A stretch of DNA of 24,393 nt from BTRF01 sp036986255 (GCA_036986255.1 BTRF01000003.1:1-24393); one strand, 5' to 3'. Counted from the stretch's first letter, positions 1 to 7,832 are shown. Numbers and translations are program-made. Notes: generated from the sequence alone by a model not told the origin.

Positions 1-421
1 CCAACCTCTTCGACTGCTCCGTCTGAATCTTGGCATATTTAAAGACCCGCTCCTTGCACTTTTCCACAAACTTATCAATCCCGTAGCGCTCAATATCCCG
101 CTTGGATTTAAAACCCAGCTCTTTTTCCACCTCTACCTCCACCCAAAGGCCCTGGGCGTCGAAGCCGTTTTGAAATCTCTGCTTGAAGCCGCCCATATTC
201 TTGTAGCGCTGAAAAAGGTCTTTATAGGTTCTGCCCCAAGCATGGTGGACCCCCATCGGGTTATTGGCCGTAATCGGGCCGTCCAAGAATCTGAACTTCT
301 TCTTTGAACCCCTATTCTTTTTCAGATATTTTGATACAACCCCGGAGGAGTACCACCGCCTTAAAATTTCCTTTTCCTGCTTCGGAAAATCTATAGCTGC
401 AGATACTTTTCTGAACTTCAT
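1..421 (-). CDS. ileS: Isoleucyl-tRNA synthetase, N-terminal part (truncated by window edge)
   Basis: Class I aminoacyl-tRNA synthetase that would charge tRNA-Ile in the cytoplasm. Only the first 140 residues are inside the window and the frame stays open to base 1. The start is the ATG at 421 (MKFRKVSAAIDFPKQEKEIL), with no Shine-Dalgarno visible. The N-terminal Rossmann segment shows FLDGPITANNPMGVHHAWGR, then KDLFQRYKNM and NGFDAQGLWVEVEVEKELG. The last of these matches the IleRS consensus around the nucleotide-binding fold. The usual HIGH tetrapeptide is read here as GVHH, which I believe occurs in a subgroup of IleRS. The 73-bp gap to the upstream cobO holds no T-box-like structure that I can see. 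Identification as IleRS rather than Val or LeuRS rests on the DGP.TANNP and GLWVE.EVEKELG segments. The editing and anticodon domains lie outside the window. Confidence 0.85.
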   Translation of the reverse strand, partial: MKFRKVSAAIDFPKQEKEILRRWYSSGVVSKYLKKNRGSKKKFRFLDGPITANNPMGVHHAWGRTYKDLFQRYKNMGGFKQRFQNGFDAQGLWVEVEVEKELGFKSKRDIERYGIDKFVEKCKERVFKYAKIQTEQSKRL

Positions 422-494
422 CTCAAGGTGAAGTGTATCAGAGCCGGAACGCACGGGCAAAGTACAGGTAGTTTCATACTCCCCACTCAATCCG

Positions 495-1019
495 TCAAAA
501 CTCAATTCCCCTCTCTCCCCGCTTCCCCTTCCGGAAAGGGTGCCTTATTTCTGTAATCTCCGAAACCAAATCGGCCATCTCGATAAATTCCTTCGGAGCG
601 CCCCGACCCGTAAGGATTACGCTTAATCCTCGAGGCCGTTCCCTTAAAAACTTCAAAACTTCCTTCGCATCCAAAAGGCCCAGAGAAACGGCGTTATTAA
701 TCTCATCAAGGACCAAAAGATCGTACCCCCCGCTCCCCGCCCTCTCCTTTGCAAAGTCAAGGGCTCTCTCCGCCGCTTGAATATGAGCCTCCTTCTCCTT
801 CCGATCCGTTAAAATCCCCACGTAACCCGCTCCCATCGGATAAACCTCAATTCCGAGCCGGCGGAGGGGCTCCACTTCCCCGGATACAACCTCTTTAATG
901 AACTGAATTAACAAAACCTTCCACCCCCGGCCGAACGCGCGAACCGCCTGCCCCACTGCGGCCGTAGTTTTACCCTTCCCGTCGCCGGTGAAAACAAAGA
1001 CAAGACCCTTTTTTACCAT
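495..1019 (-). CDS. cobO: Cob(I)alamin (corrinoid) adenosyltransferase, CobO/BtuR type
   Basis: Transfers the adenosyl group of ATP to cob(I)alamin, giving adenosylcobalamin. The protein has 174 residues, close to the usual CobO/BtuR length. A P-loop GDGKGKTT sits at residues 12-19, followed by VLLIQFIK, the DEINNAVSLGLL segment (Walker-B-like LLVLDE) and a C-terminal IRHPFRKGKRGERGIEF resembling the family's H-P-(Y/F)...G-I-E-F ending. No other cobalamin biosynthesis gene is in the window, so salvage of external corrinoid is likely. The natural client is the B12-dependent ribonucleotide reductase about 1 kb away on the same strand. A weak -10-like TAAACT (1027-1032) lies 7 nt before the ATG, with no good -35. 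The gene is divergent from the kinase gene at 1128. Confidence 0.92.
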   Translation of the reverse strand: MVKKGLVFVFTGDGKGKTTAAVGQAVRAFGRGWKVLLIQFIKEVVSGEVEPLRRLGIEVYPMGAGYVGILTDRKEKEAHIQAAERALDFAKERAGSGGYDLLVLDEINNAVSLGLLDAKEVLKFLRERPRGLSVILTGRGAPKEFIEMADLVSEITEIRHPFRKGKRGERGIEF

Positions 1020-1063
1020 AACCCAAAGTTTACACCAAACTTCCCCCCACCTCTGCTATAGGA

Positions 1064-1092
1064 TTGACAGTTGAACAAATCCCTGCTAACGT
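1064..1092 (+). promoter_or_regulatory. Predicted sigma-70-type promoter of the kinase gene
   Basis: A perfect TTGACA -35 at 1064-1069 is followed by a 17-bp spacer and a weak -10 TAACGT at 1087-1092. The predicted transcript start near 1099 leaves about 29 nt before the ATG at 1128, enough for the AAGGGAG ribosome-binding site at 1115-1121. The -10 is poor, so confidence is moderate. Confidence 0.5.
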
Positions 1093-1127
1093 TTAGAACA
1101 GAATCAAACTACAGAAGGGAGAAGACA

Positions 1128-1793
1128 ATGCTAAAGAGATATTTTGGCAGGGTTAGGGCACTGCTTCACCAGCTATCCCCAACCGTCCGAGCCAAGCTGA
1201 ATCAAATCAGCGAAGGTCTCTTACAGGACAGCGGGCACAAGCAGGTGGATCGCATCTTGGTGGTTGTAACGGGGCTTAGCCTTTCCGGCAAAACCACTTT
1301 CGTAGAGAACCACCCCAAATTAAAAAATTTCTTCAGGGTGGAGACGCGTAACATCCACGATCGGCTCAACAGCAGCTTTCACTTCCTGCAAGACGACAAC
1401 ACTGTCAATGGGAAGGCTTACTGGGAACGGCAGTTTTTGACCCAAGTAGTTCGGGAGAAGACCCTCGAGAAGGCAATGGAGCGGGGGTTTCCCGTCGTCA
1501 GCGACTCTTGCAACTCAAAGCAGGAGAAAAGATCGCGCTGGTACAGCATGGCCAAGCGCTTCGGGTATCGAACCATGACCCTCTGGATAAAGTGCAATAA
1601 GCTAACTCTTCTTCAGAGAGCATGGGAAGCGGATGAGGAAAGCAGGGCGCGGGGAGAGAAAGGAACCTGGGAAAAACTGATCTTGCGGCAAATAAGAACT
1701 TACGAGCCGCCGCTCGAAGATGATGCAAACCAAGTGGTTGCTTTCTGGTACGATCGTATGAAACCAGAATCAGCACATCAAATTTTCATCTGA
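1128..1793 (+). CDS. P-loop kinase/ATPase of the polynucleotide-kinase-like (AAA_33) group
   Basis: A 221-residue protein with a Walker A motif GLSLSGKT at residues 49-56 in the context RILVVVTGLSLSGKTTF. Further on is VVSDSCNSKQEKRSRWY (about 123-139), matching the D-x-x-N-x(4-5)-R pattern of polynucleotide-kinase-like and zeta-toxin-like P-loop proteins. The strand LWIKCN follows. Family knowledge supports ATP-dependent phosphorylation of some small molecule, nucleic acid or sugar nucleotide, but the substrate cannot be read. An in-frame TTG at 1071 would add 19 residues. I chose ATG 1128 because AAGGGAG lies just upstream and the promoter at 1064-1092 overlaps the longer version. The gene stands alone with its own promoter and a strong terminator, is the only plus-strand gene in the first 16 kb, and looks like an independent insertion between cobO and nrdJ. 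Confidence 0.75.
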   Translation: MLKRYFGRVRALLHQLSPTVRAKLNQISEGLLQDSGHKQVDRILVVVTGLSLSGKTTFVENHPKLKNFFRVETRNIHDRLNSSFHFLQDDNTVNGKAYWERQFLTQVVREKTLEKAMERGFPVVSDSCNSKQEKRSRWYSMAKRFGYRTMTLWIKCNKLTLLQRAWEADEESRARGEKGTWEKLILRQIRTYEPPLEDDANQVVAFWYDRMKPESAHQIFI

Positions 1794-1808
1794 GATGGGA
1801 GACTACAA

Positions 1809-1846
1809 GGACTAAACAGCAATGTTTAGTCCCTTTTCTTTTTTCT
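1809..1846 (+). terminator. Rho-independent terminator of the kinase gene
   Basis: A perfect 9-bp stem GGACTAAAC (1809-1817) / GTTTAGTCC (1824-1832) with a 6-nt loop is followed by the T-rich run CTTTTCTTTTTTCT (1833-1846). It lies 16 nt after the kinase stop. It works on the plus strand only, because the minus strand has no T tract after the stem. Confidence 0.93.
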
Positions 1847-1883
1847 AGCCACTACTGCCTACCAACTAATTACTAACTCCCAA

Positions 1884-1919
1884 CTCTTGCGACTCTAGCA
1901 TTCGCTATAGCCGCACGAG
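1884..1919. repeat. Hairpin repeat, copy 1 (downstream copy of the nrdJ 3' end)
   Basis: A 36-bp segment identical at 35 of 36 positions to 1947-1982. It forms an imperfect inverted repeat with arms CTCTTGCG and CGCACGAG and an inner TAGC/GCTA stem. Read on the minus strand it repeats the last codons and stop of nrdJ, but here it lies outside the gene. Confidence 0.85.
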
Positions 1920-1922
1920 GAC

Positions 1923-1943
1923 GGGTTCGCTTCGCTAGAACCC
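1923..1943. repeat. Stem-loop between the two nrdJ-tail repeats
   Basis: Arms GGGTTC (1923-1928) and GAACCC (1938-1943) enclose a 9-nt loop. On the minus strand the loop region contains GCGAAGC (1929-1935), a heptamer known to form an unusually stable DNA mini-hairpin. With the flanking repeats, the nrdJ 3' region can form three consecutive hairpins. Confidence 0.6.
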
Positions 1944-1946
1944 TAG

Positions 1947-1982
1947 CTCTTGCGACTCTAGCATTCGCTATAGCCGCAAGAG
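1947..1982. repeat. Hairpin repeat, copy 2 (overlaps the nrdJ C-terminal codons)
   Basis: A 36-bp imperfect palindrome with perfect 8-bp outer arms CTCTTGCG (1947-1954) and CGCAAGAG (1975-1982), plus an inner TAGC/GCTA stem. On the minus strand it encodes the final SCGYSEC and the TAG stop of NrdJ. Copy 1 at 1884-1919 differs at one base. Confidence 0.85.
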
Positions 1983-4387
1983 TAGCACTTGCGGCAGCCT
2001 TCCTCATTGATCAAAGTGGCCTGACCGCATGTGGGACAGAGGTCACCCACCTTTTCCAATTTACCCACGGGAAGCTGGGGCTGAACTTCTTTAAGTGTTT
2101 TCTCCTTGCTTTTCTGACCAAGGTATTCGCCGAGGACCCGCGCAACCCCATCCGCCAACGACCGTACTCTCTCAGCCCCAAACCCCACTACTCGAGACCC
2201 TCCAATACCCTCCAGCTGGTCGATAATCGCTGCTACCCGCTCTTTAGGCCTCATGGTCGGGTCAACCCTAAGAACCAGAGAAGAGAGACGGCCAATCGCT
2301 TCGGCATCGGCAGCGATGTCCGAACCCGCCTTGCCCACATTGACAAAAACTTCCAACGGATTGCCGTCACCGTTTTCGTTCACGGTAACAAAAGCGCTCC
2401 CCACCGGGGTTCCAATCCGGAAAGTTGAACCAACCGTACAGATAGGGCGGGGCCTCACCGCCAGCTCGCCGTCCTTTCTTTTCTCCCGAGTTTCTTCAGT
2501 TTCCAAGACCACCTCCTTGCGCGACCCCGTGACGTAAACGGTTAACCCTTTACAGCCCAGCCGCCAAGCTTCCATGTAGGCCTCCTTAACATCCTTGACG
2601 GTGGCATCCGCAGGAAAATTGCAGGTTTTAGAGATGGAATTATCCACGAAGCGCTGCAGCGCGGCCTGCATCTCAATATGCTGGCGGGGAGTAATATCCT
2701 GCGAAACTACAAACACCCGGCGGATATCCTTTGGAACCCCCTTGATCTTCTGAACGGAACCGGTTCGCCGTACATCCGCATAGATGTTCTCCCGCCGATT
2801 CTCATCCAAACCGGCCTTCTCAAGCGTTTGGTTGAACAGGGGGCTGGTATAGATGAGCTCCCGTTTTCCCCCCTCTTCACCGGCGGCCTGAAACAGGCGG
2901 CGAGTATAAGAAAGGGCAAAAACAGGCTCGCATCCGTAGCCCTCAATCCCCGCCACGGTGGAAATTGTTCCCGTGGGAGCGATCGTCTGCTGAGCCCCGT
3001 TTCTAATCCCATACTTCTTGATCCCTGCAACCACTTTTCTCCAATCAAGTTTGGGCCGGCCGAAATCGCGCCGGTAAGAATGAAGAGGGATAGGGGGCTC
3101 CCAAACGAGCTTCTTAGGGTCATAGATTGAACCCTTAATCTTAGGGAACGGGCCCCGCTTACGGGCGCGCTCGATCGAAGCGAGCATTGTGTGATAACGG
3201 ACAAATTCCATAATCTGAGAAGCAAGCTCTACCCCATCCTCGCCGCCGTAGGAAACGCCCAACATATACATAACATCCGCCAGCCCCATAATGCCCAGAC
3301 CGATCCGCCGAACCGCCAGGGCAGATTCTTTTAACTCCGGAACTTCCGGCACGTACTTGTTAGCATCCACCACGTCATCTAGGAAAAAGGCGGAGACCCG
3401 CACCGTTTGCGCCAACTTCTCCCAATTAATTCCGTCCTTAGGATCCGCATGCCGAGCCAGGTTGACTGACCCAAGACAGCAGCTTTCGTACGGACCCAAC
3501 CATTGCTCTCCGCAAGGATTGGTGGCCTTAAGTTCATAAAAATGGGGGACCGGGTTTTCCCGATTGGCCGCGTCGATAAAGAGAACCCCCGGCTCTCCGT
3601 TGCGATGCGCCGCCGCAACAATCACCTCGAAAAGCTTCCGCGCATCCACCTTCTCCCAAGCCTTGCCGTCGCGCGGATTAATAAGCTCAAACCTCTTTCC
3701 CCCCTTAACGGCTTTCATAAATTCATCCGTCGCCGCAACAGAGATATTGAAATTGGAAACCTCTCCTTCCTTCTCTTTGGAATGAATAAAGGGGCGGATA
3801 TCGGGGTGATCAACTCTAAGAACGGCCATATTGGCCCCTCGCCGCACCCCGCCCTGGGCAATTACCCCAAAAGCAGCATCGTAAGCCCGCAGGAAGCCCA
3901 CCGGCCCGCTTGACCGGCCCCCTGATCGACTTACAAAATCACCCCCTGGGCGGAGGTCGGAAAAAGCAAACCCGTTCCCGCCGCCGGTCTGCTGGATCAG
4001 CGCCGCCACACGCAGAGTGGAAAAGATACCACGAGGATCACGGCCCAAATCATCCTTAATGGGAAGGACAAAGCAGGCAGCCAACTGACCTAAGGGTGTC
4101 CCCGCCCCGGTCCAAGTGGGCGAGTTAGGAACAAAAAGAAAACTGGTCAGCAGATCGTGAAAGACCTTGGCGGTTTTTTTGTAATCACGGCCGTACTCCT
4201 TCTCGGCCGCGGCCACCCCTTCCGCCACCCTCTTAAAAGTCTGTCTTGGGGTCTCGGCAGGATCCCCGTCCTTCCCCTTGCGCACGTAGCGGCGAACAAA
4301 AACCTCAGCGGCATTTTCGGGCATCTTAAACACGGATTTAGCTTGTTCGATTGCTGGTTTTAAATTTCCGAACTTACGAGCAGGCAT
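1958..4387 (-). CDS. nrdJ: Adenosylcobalamin-dependent (class II) ribonucleotide reductase
   Basis: Reduces ribonucleotides to deoxyribonucleotides using a thiyl radical generated from adenosylcobalamin. From the ATG at 4387 the protein has 809 residues. Visible motifs are SPTWTGAG near 89, the redox cysteine in QLAACFVLP (about 105), the catalytic N-x-C-x-E in NPCGEQ (290-295), the partner cysteine in SCCLGSVNL (about 303-304), PTGTIST, and a cysteine-rich tail of pattern C-x2-C...C-x2-C-x2-C-x4-C ending in CGYSEC. That tail is typical of the long B12-dependent family and probably re-reduces the active site. A TTG at 4447 would add 20 residues. Neither start has a Shine-Dalgarno, and a GATAAT (4456-4461) just upstream makes the TTG possible as a leaderless start. 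No cobalamin riboswitch is seen. The cofactor probably comes from the nearby CobO. Confidence 0.95.
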   Translation of the reverse strand: MPARKFGNLKPAIEQAKSVFKMPENAAEVFVRRYVRKGKDGDPAETPRQTFKRVAEGVAAAEKEYGRDYKKTAKVFHDLLTSFLFVPNSPTWTGAGTPLGQLAACFVLPIKDDLGRDPRGIFSTLRVAALIQQTGGGNGFAFSDLRPGGDFVSRSGGRSSGPVGFLRAYDAAFGVIAQGGVRRGANMAVLRVDHPDIRPFIHSKEKEGEVSNFNISVAATDEFMKAVKGGKRFELINPRDGKAWEKVDARKLFEVIVAAAHRNGEPGVLFIDAANRENPVPHFYELKATNPCGEQWLGPYESCCLGSVNLARHADPKDGINWEKLAQTVRVSAFFLDDVVDANKYVPEVPELKESALAVRRIGLGIMGLADVMYMLGVSYGGEDGVELASQIMEFVRYHTMLASIERARKRGPFPKIKGSIYDPKKLVWEPPIPLHSYRRDFGRPKLDWRKVVAGIKKYGIRNGAQQTIAPTGTISTVAGIEGYGCEPVFALSYTRRLFQAAGEEGGKRELIYTSPLFNQTLEKAGLDENRRENIYADVRRTGSVQKIKGVPKDIRRVFVVSQDITPRQHIEMQAALQRFVDNSISKTCNFPADATVKDVKEAYMEAWRLGCKGLTVYVTGSRKEVVLETEETREKRKDGELAVRPRPICTVGSTFRIGTPVGSAFVTVNENGDGNPLEVFVNVGKAGSDIAADAEAIGRLSSLVLRVDPTMRPKERVAAIIDQLEGIGGSRVVGFGAERVRSLADGVARVLGEYLGQKSKEKTLKEVQPQLPVGKLEKVGDLCPTCGQATLINEEGCRKCYSCGYSEC

Positions 4388-4455
4388 CGTTGATAAAAAG
4401 GGGGCAGCGGGTAACCAAGCAAAGCACAAATGGAAAACCTTTTGCAAGTGCTCTA

Positions 4456-4484
4456 ATTATCGTCGTAACACAAACGAAAAGAAC
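4456..4484 (-). promoter_or_regulatory. nrdJ: Possible nrdJ promoter
   Basis: A minus-strand GATAAT (4456-4461) matches the -10 consensus at 5 of 6 positions. The -35 (GTTCTT at 17 bp or TTCTTT at 16 bp) is weak. Predicted transcription would start near 4448, giving either a leaderless TTG start at 4447 or a leader of about 60 nt to ATG 4387. Confidence 0.4.
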
Positions 4485-4523
4485 GTTGCAAGAGAACCCC
4501 TACCCCGAAAGATCAGGATTAAA

Positions 4524-4564
4524 ATCATAAAATAAAAAATCAAAAAGAGGGCGTAGCCGAGCTC
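4524..4564 (-). terminator. Possible terminator after ftsZ
   Basis: On the minus strand, just after the ftsZ stop, a small bulged hairpin (GAG/CTC and GGC/GCC with a 3-nt loop, 4547-4564) is followed by the long T-rich run TTTTTGATTTTTT (4534-4546). The T tract is convincing and the stem is weak. It would end the minus-strand dcw operon. Confidence 0.4.
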
Positions 4565-4571
4565 TCCTAAG

Positions 4572-5627
4572 TTAGCGCTTTCCCCGCCTTAAGAAAGCCG
4601 GGGCCTCAAATTCTTCTTCCTTTTCAGAACCGCCCTTCCCTTCGTCTTTGGCGGAAGGAGAAACCTCCGCCGATCCTAAGGAAAAGCCGGTTGCAATCAC
4701 CGTAATTTTAATAGCATCCTTCAACTCCTCGCTAATGGAAGCGCCAAAGATGATATCCGCATTCGGATCGGCGGCTTCAGAAACGAGACGGGCGGCTTCA
4801 TCAACCTCGTGCATCGAAAGGTCCGGGCCTCCGACAATATTCAACAGAATGCCGGTGGCCCCCTCCACTGAAACCTCAAGGAGAGGAGAAGTAATCGCCG
4901 CCTTGGCCGCGGTAACGGATTTATCCTCACCCGTGGCCTCCCCAATTCCCATCAGCGCCGAGCCGGCATTCGTCATAATCGAACGAACGTCGGCAAAATC
5001 CACGTTCACCAAGCCGGGAATCACAATCAAATCGGAGATCCCTTGGACCGCGTGGCCCAGAACCGAATCGGCCACCCTAAAAGCATCAAGGATAGATACG
5101 GATCGTTCCACAATCTCCAAGAGCTTTTGATTAGGAATCACAATCAAAGCATCGACTTTGTCCCGCAGGTTCTCGATTCCCTTAGCGGCATTTTCCATCC
5201 GCTTGGCCCCCTCAAAGCTAAAAGGCTTCGTTACTACGCCCACGGTTAAAGCTCCTAAGGATTTGCTGATCTCAGCAAGGATCGGAGCTCCACCCGTTCC
5301 CGTTCCCCCTCCCATTCCCCCGGTAATAAATACCATATCCGAACCAGCCAGGCGGTCGCGTAAAACATCGGTTGATTCCTCAGCCGCCTTCTGACCAATC
5401 TCGGGGTCGCCGCCGGACCCCAGCCCGCGTGTGAGCTTTTCGCCAATCTGAATCTTTGTAGGGGCTTCAGAGGAAGACAACGCTTGCGAATCGGTGTTCA
5501 CAGCCACAAAATCAACTCCCTGAATCTTCTGATGCTTAATCATCGAATTAATGGCGTTGCTGCCCGCTCCACCCATACCGATGACTTTTATGTCCGCAAC
5601 TTTTTCTACTTCTGGTTTAACGCGCAT
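4572..5627 (-). CDS. ftsZ: Cell division GTPase FtsZ
   Basis: Tubulin homologue that polymerises into the Z-ring at midcell. The protein has 351 residues, slightly short for the family because the linker is brief. Visible are the N-terminal IKVIGMGGAGSNAI (13-26), VNTD at 43-46, the tubulin signature GGGTGTG at 106-112, and the T7 synergy loop NVDFADV (208-214) with its two aspartates. After about residue 315 comes a short Glu/Lys/Ser-rich linker and the C-terminal peptide FEAPAFLRR, the conserved tail that binds FtsA. The start is ATG 5627, 27 nt after ftsA, with only a weak GAG upstream. It is the last gene of the dcw operon and is followed by a T-rich possible terminator. Confidence 0.98.
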   Translation of the reverse strand: MRVKPEVEKVADIKVIGMGGAGSNAINSMIKHQKIQGVDFVAVNTDSQALSSSEAPTKIQIGEKLTRGLGSGGDPEIGQKAAEESTDVLRDRLAGSDMVFITGGMGGGTGTGGAPILAEISKSLGALTVGVVTKPFSFEGAKRMENAAKGIENLRDKVDALIVIPNQKLLEIVERSVSILDAFRVADSVLGHAVQGISDLIVIPGLVNVDFADVRSIMTNAGSALMGIGEATGEDKSVTAAKAAITSPLLEVSVEGATGILLNIVGGPDLSMHEVDEAARLVSEAADPNADIIFGASISEELKDAIKITVIATGFSLGSAEVSPSAKDEGKGGSEKEEEFEAPAFLRRGKR

Positions 5628-5654
5628 GGTCTATCTCGCAAACTAATTTCCTCA

Positions 5655-6908
5655 TTACGGTAGGAAACTTCGCCCCCATTCTACCACCCTGCCCAAGAAC
5701 TTTGAAACCCGGCGCGTGCCGATGATCGGCACACCAATCCTCTCTTTCGGCTCAGAGTAAGAGCCATAAAGAACCAATCCGATCGCCGTCGCGTGCGAGG
5801 GGGCGGAGGCCTCATCAACCAACCCCGAAACGCCGGTGGGATACCCAACCCTCAAAGGCATTCTAAGATGTTTCTTAACGACATCCTTCAACCCGATCGT
5901 TTCTACCGCTCCGCCGGTTACAATCAACCCCGCGGGAAGATTTCCTTGCTGGCCGGAATTTTTGATCTCTAAACCCACCATACTAATAACCTCTGAAAGA
6001 CGGGCTTCAATAATACTTCCAATGAAAGAGAGCGGGACCGTTTGGATCTCCAAACCCAGGTCTGAAATATCGACATCGTCTTTCCTCTCCTTCTTCCCAT
6101 CCTTTATTTTTTTCAAAGGGGTCTGCGAAAGCTTTACCTTAATTTTCTCAGCGTCCTCCAGCGAAACCCGCAAACCCACGGCAAGATCGTTGGTGATGCT
6201 CTGTCCCCCATAGGGAATAACCGAAGCGTAGACAGGGCTCCCGCCGGTAAAAATGAGAACTTGAGTCGTCTCTCCGCCAATATCAACCAAAACGCAGCCC
6301 AACTCCCTCTCGGTATCGGAGAGAACTGCCTCGGACGAGGCCAATCCGCAAAAAACCAAATCCTCCACATCCACTCCCACCTGCTGAATGCACTTCACTA
6401 AGTTGCGCATCACCGTCGTCGCGCCGGAGATAATGTTCGTCTCCACCTCCATCCGCACTCCGCTCATTCCCACGGGGTCCTTTATCCCCTCCTGCGAATC
6501 AACCGTAAAACCGCGGGGCAAAACATGAATGATCTCCCTTGAAGAAGGGAGGGAAACGGCCCGCGCGGCTTCCGTCACCCGCTCCACATCCTCCTCGGTA
6601 ATCTCGGTACTCTCCCCCCCTACCGCAACTACCCCATGGGAATTCAGGGAGGAGATATGCTTGCCATCCATAGCCACAAAAGCAGATTGGATCGAGTACC
6701 CCGCCATTCGCTCTGCCCCTTCCAAACTCTCCGCAATTGCCGCCACCGCCTCATCAATATCCACTACCACTCCCCTCTTGATCCCTTTGGAAGGAACCGT
6801 CGAAACACCCACAACGGAAACCTTACCCGCCGAGGGCAAAGCGGCGATTACGGTTGAGATCTTGGAAGTCCCCACATCTATTCCTGTTACAATCCGATCT
6901 TTAGACAT
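5655..6908 (-). CDS. ftsA: Cell division protein FtsA (actin-like)
   Basis: Actin-fold ATPase that anchors FtsZ filaments to the membrane. The protein has 417 residues, normal for FtsA. The phosphate-1 motif is GIDVGTSK at 9-16, the FtsA-specific SHS2 (1C) domain follows (about 80-165, including FVAMDGKHISS), phosphate-2 is LVDIGGETTQV, and the adenosine motif is LIVTGGAV. The C-terminal stretch RRVSKFLGRVVEWGRSFLP resembles the amphipathic membrane-targeting helix of FtsA. The gene lies between ftsQ (102-nt gap) and ftsZ (27-nt gap). The ftsQ-ftsA gap holds short direct repeats. No Shine-Dalgarno is seen before ATG 6908. Confidence 0.97.
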   Translation of the reverse strand: MSKDRIVTGIDVGTSKISTVIAALPSAGKVSVVGVSTVPSKGIKRGVVVDIDEAVAAIAESLEGAERMAGYSIQSAFVAMDGKHISSLNSHGVVAVGGESTEITEEDVERVTEAARAVSLPSSREIIHVLPRGFTVDSQEGIKDPVGMSGVRMEVETNIISGATTVMRNLVKCIQQVGVDVEDLVFCGLASSEAVLSDTERELGCVLVDIGGETTQVLIFTGGSPVYASVIPYGGQSITNDLAVGLRVSLEDAEKIKVKLSQTPLKKIKDGKKERKDDVDISDLGLEIQTVPLSFIGSIIEARLSEVISMVGLEIKNSGQQGNLPAGLIVTGGAVETIGLKDVVKKHLRMPLRVGYPTGVSGLVDEASAPSHATAIGLVLYGSYSEPKERIGVPIIGTRRVSKFLGRVVEWGRSFLP

Positions 6909-6932
6909 TGATGGTTATTGGCTTGATTGAGA

Positions 6933-6992
6933 CGCCTAAACATTGCGCCCTAACGTGAATAATAGATCACAGGACGGCCCGATTGCGCCTAA
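6933..6992. repeat. Short direct repeats upstream of ftsA
   Basis: In the 102-bp ftsQ-ftsA gap, ATTGCGCCCTAA (6942-6953) and ATTGCGCCTAA (6982-6992) recur in the same orientation about 40 bp apart, with a partial third copy CGCCTAA at 6933-6939. They could be a regulator-binding site for ftsAZ. No function is shown by the sequence itself. Confidence 0.35.
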
Positions 6993-7010
6993 GTTCAGCC
7001 TTAGTCTTCC

Positions 7011-7778
7011 TCACAACCGCACCACCGGACGCGCAAAGCGCAAGTCGACCGTTTTGGGAGTGCGGCCGCTGAGCTTGTAGCGCTTTAAAAGCTCCGTAAG
7101 GAGGTCCATCTGGGAAGGAATATCTCCCTCCGCATCCAGCCAAATTACGGTTCCCTTGAGACGAAGCTCAATTGATGTTGAACGGAGGTAGATCGCCTGA
7201 GGCTTTAAGCCTTTCTCCGCCGCCAAATTCAAGGTATCCAAGTACCCCGCCACCCCTTGCTTATCGATCTCAAGTCCCACCACCCCTTCAAAATCATCCG
7301 CCAATTTAATTACCGGAAGCTTCTCACCACCGGCCTCCCTAAAAAGCACCCCTTCCCCATCAATTAAAAACCTGCTTCCGCTCCCATCCTCCACAATTGC
7401 CAAAGGAACCCGCACCGCCACCGCCACCGTTAAGCGATCGGGCCACTTCTTCTCTAGCTGAACCGATCGAATGGTCGGAAAAATATCCTTGATTTTAATC
7501 TCCACGGCAGAGGGGTTAAGAAAGAATATGCTCCGAGCCAAAACCTCCTCCATAATTCGCTGGCGGACGAGGGCCTCATCGGCAATCTCCTCAAACTCAA
7601 ATTCCAACGCTTTAATTTGAAAAATGTCCGAGCGAAGGAATAGAAACCCGCTCAAAACGGTAAGGAAAATAATCAGCGCCGGCGCAAAGAAGGACGGGCG
7701 CCGGGAGGAACCGGGGGTAAAGATTCTGACGGGGTGCCGGAGCGGCCGCCGTTTTCTCCGTCCGAAAAAAAAGCGCAT
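7011..7778 (-). CDS. ftsQ: Cell division protein FtsQ/DivIB
   Basis: Bitopic membrane protein that links early and late divisome proteins. Of 255 residues, the N-terminal 29 are cytoplasmic and very rich in Arg/Lys. One transmembrane helix follows (about 30-48, FFAPALIIFLTVLSGFLFL). Outside comes a POTRA-like segment beginning IFQIKALEFE, then FPTIRSVQLEKKWPDRLTV, a strong FtsQ/DivIB match, and VRVPLAIVEDG...FLIDGEGVLF. The C-terminal beta domain ends with TVDLRFARPVVRL. It is between murG (54-nt gap) and ftsA, the usual dcw position. No Shine-Dalgarno is obvious before ATG 7778. Confidence 0.92.
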   Translation of the reverse strand: MRFFFGRRKRRPLRHPVRIFTPGSSRRPSFFAPALIIFLTVLSGFLFLRSDIFQIKALEFEFEEIADEALVRQRIMEEVLARSIFFLNPSAVEIKIKDIFPTIRSVQLEKKWPDRLTVAVAVRVPLAIVEDGSGSRFLIDGEGVLFREAGGEKLPVIKLADDFEGVVGLEIDKQGVAGYLDTLNLAAEKGLKPQAIYLRSTSIELRLKGTVIWLDAEGDIPSQMDLLTELLKRYKLSGRTPKTVDLRFARPVVRL

Positions 7779-7832
7779 CAGTCTAAAGAGGCGGTTCGAC
7801 GCACACCTAATCCAACAGTACTCACTACGCTT

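Noticed and set aside
422..494. T-box leader for ileS
   Set aside because: Only 73 bp is available and neither a specifier loop nor a T-box sequence is seen.
1498..1776. 92-residue open frame on the minus strand inside the kinase gene
   Set aside because: Shadow of the plus-strand P-loop gene; no recognisable domain, promoter or ribosome-binding site.
1884..1982. CRISPR array
   Set aside because: Only two copies, one of them inside a gene, with a structured spacer; no cas genes.
4388..4571. Cobalamin riboswitch before nrdJ
   Set aside because: The upstream region is short and shows no B12-box-like sequence or long conserved helices.
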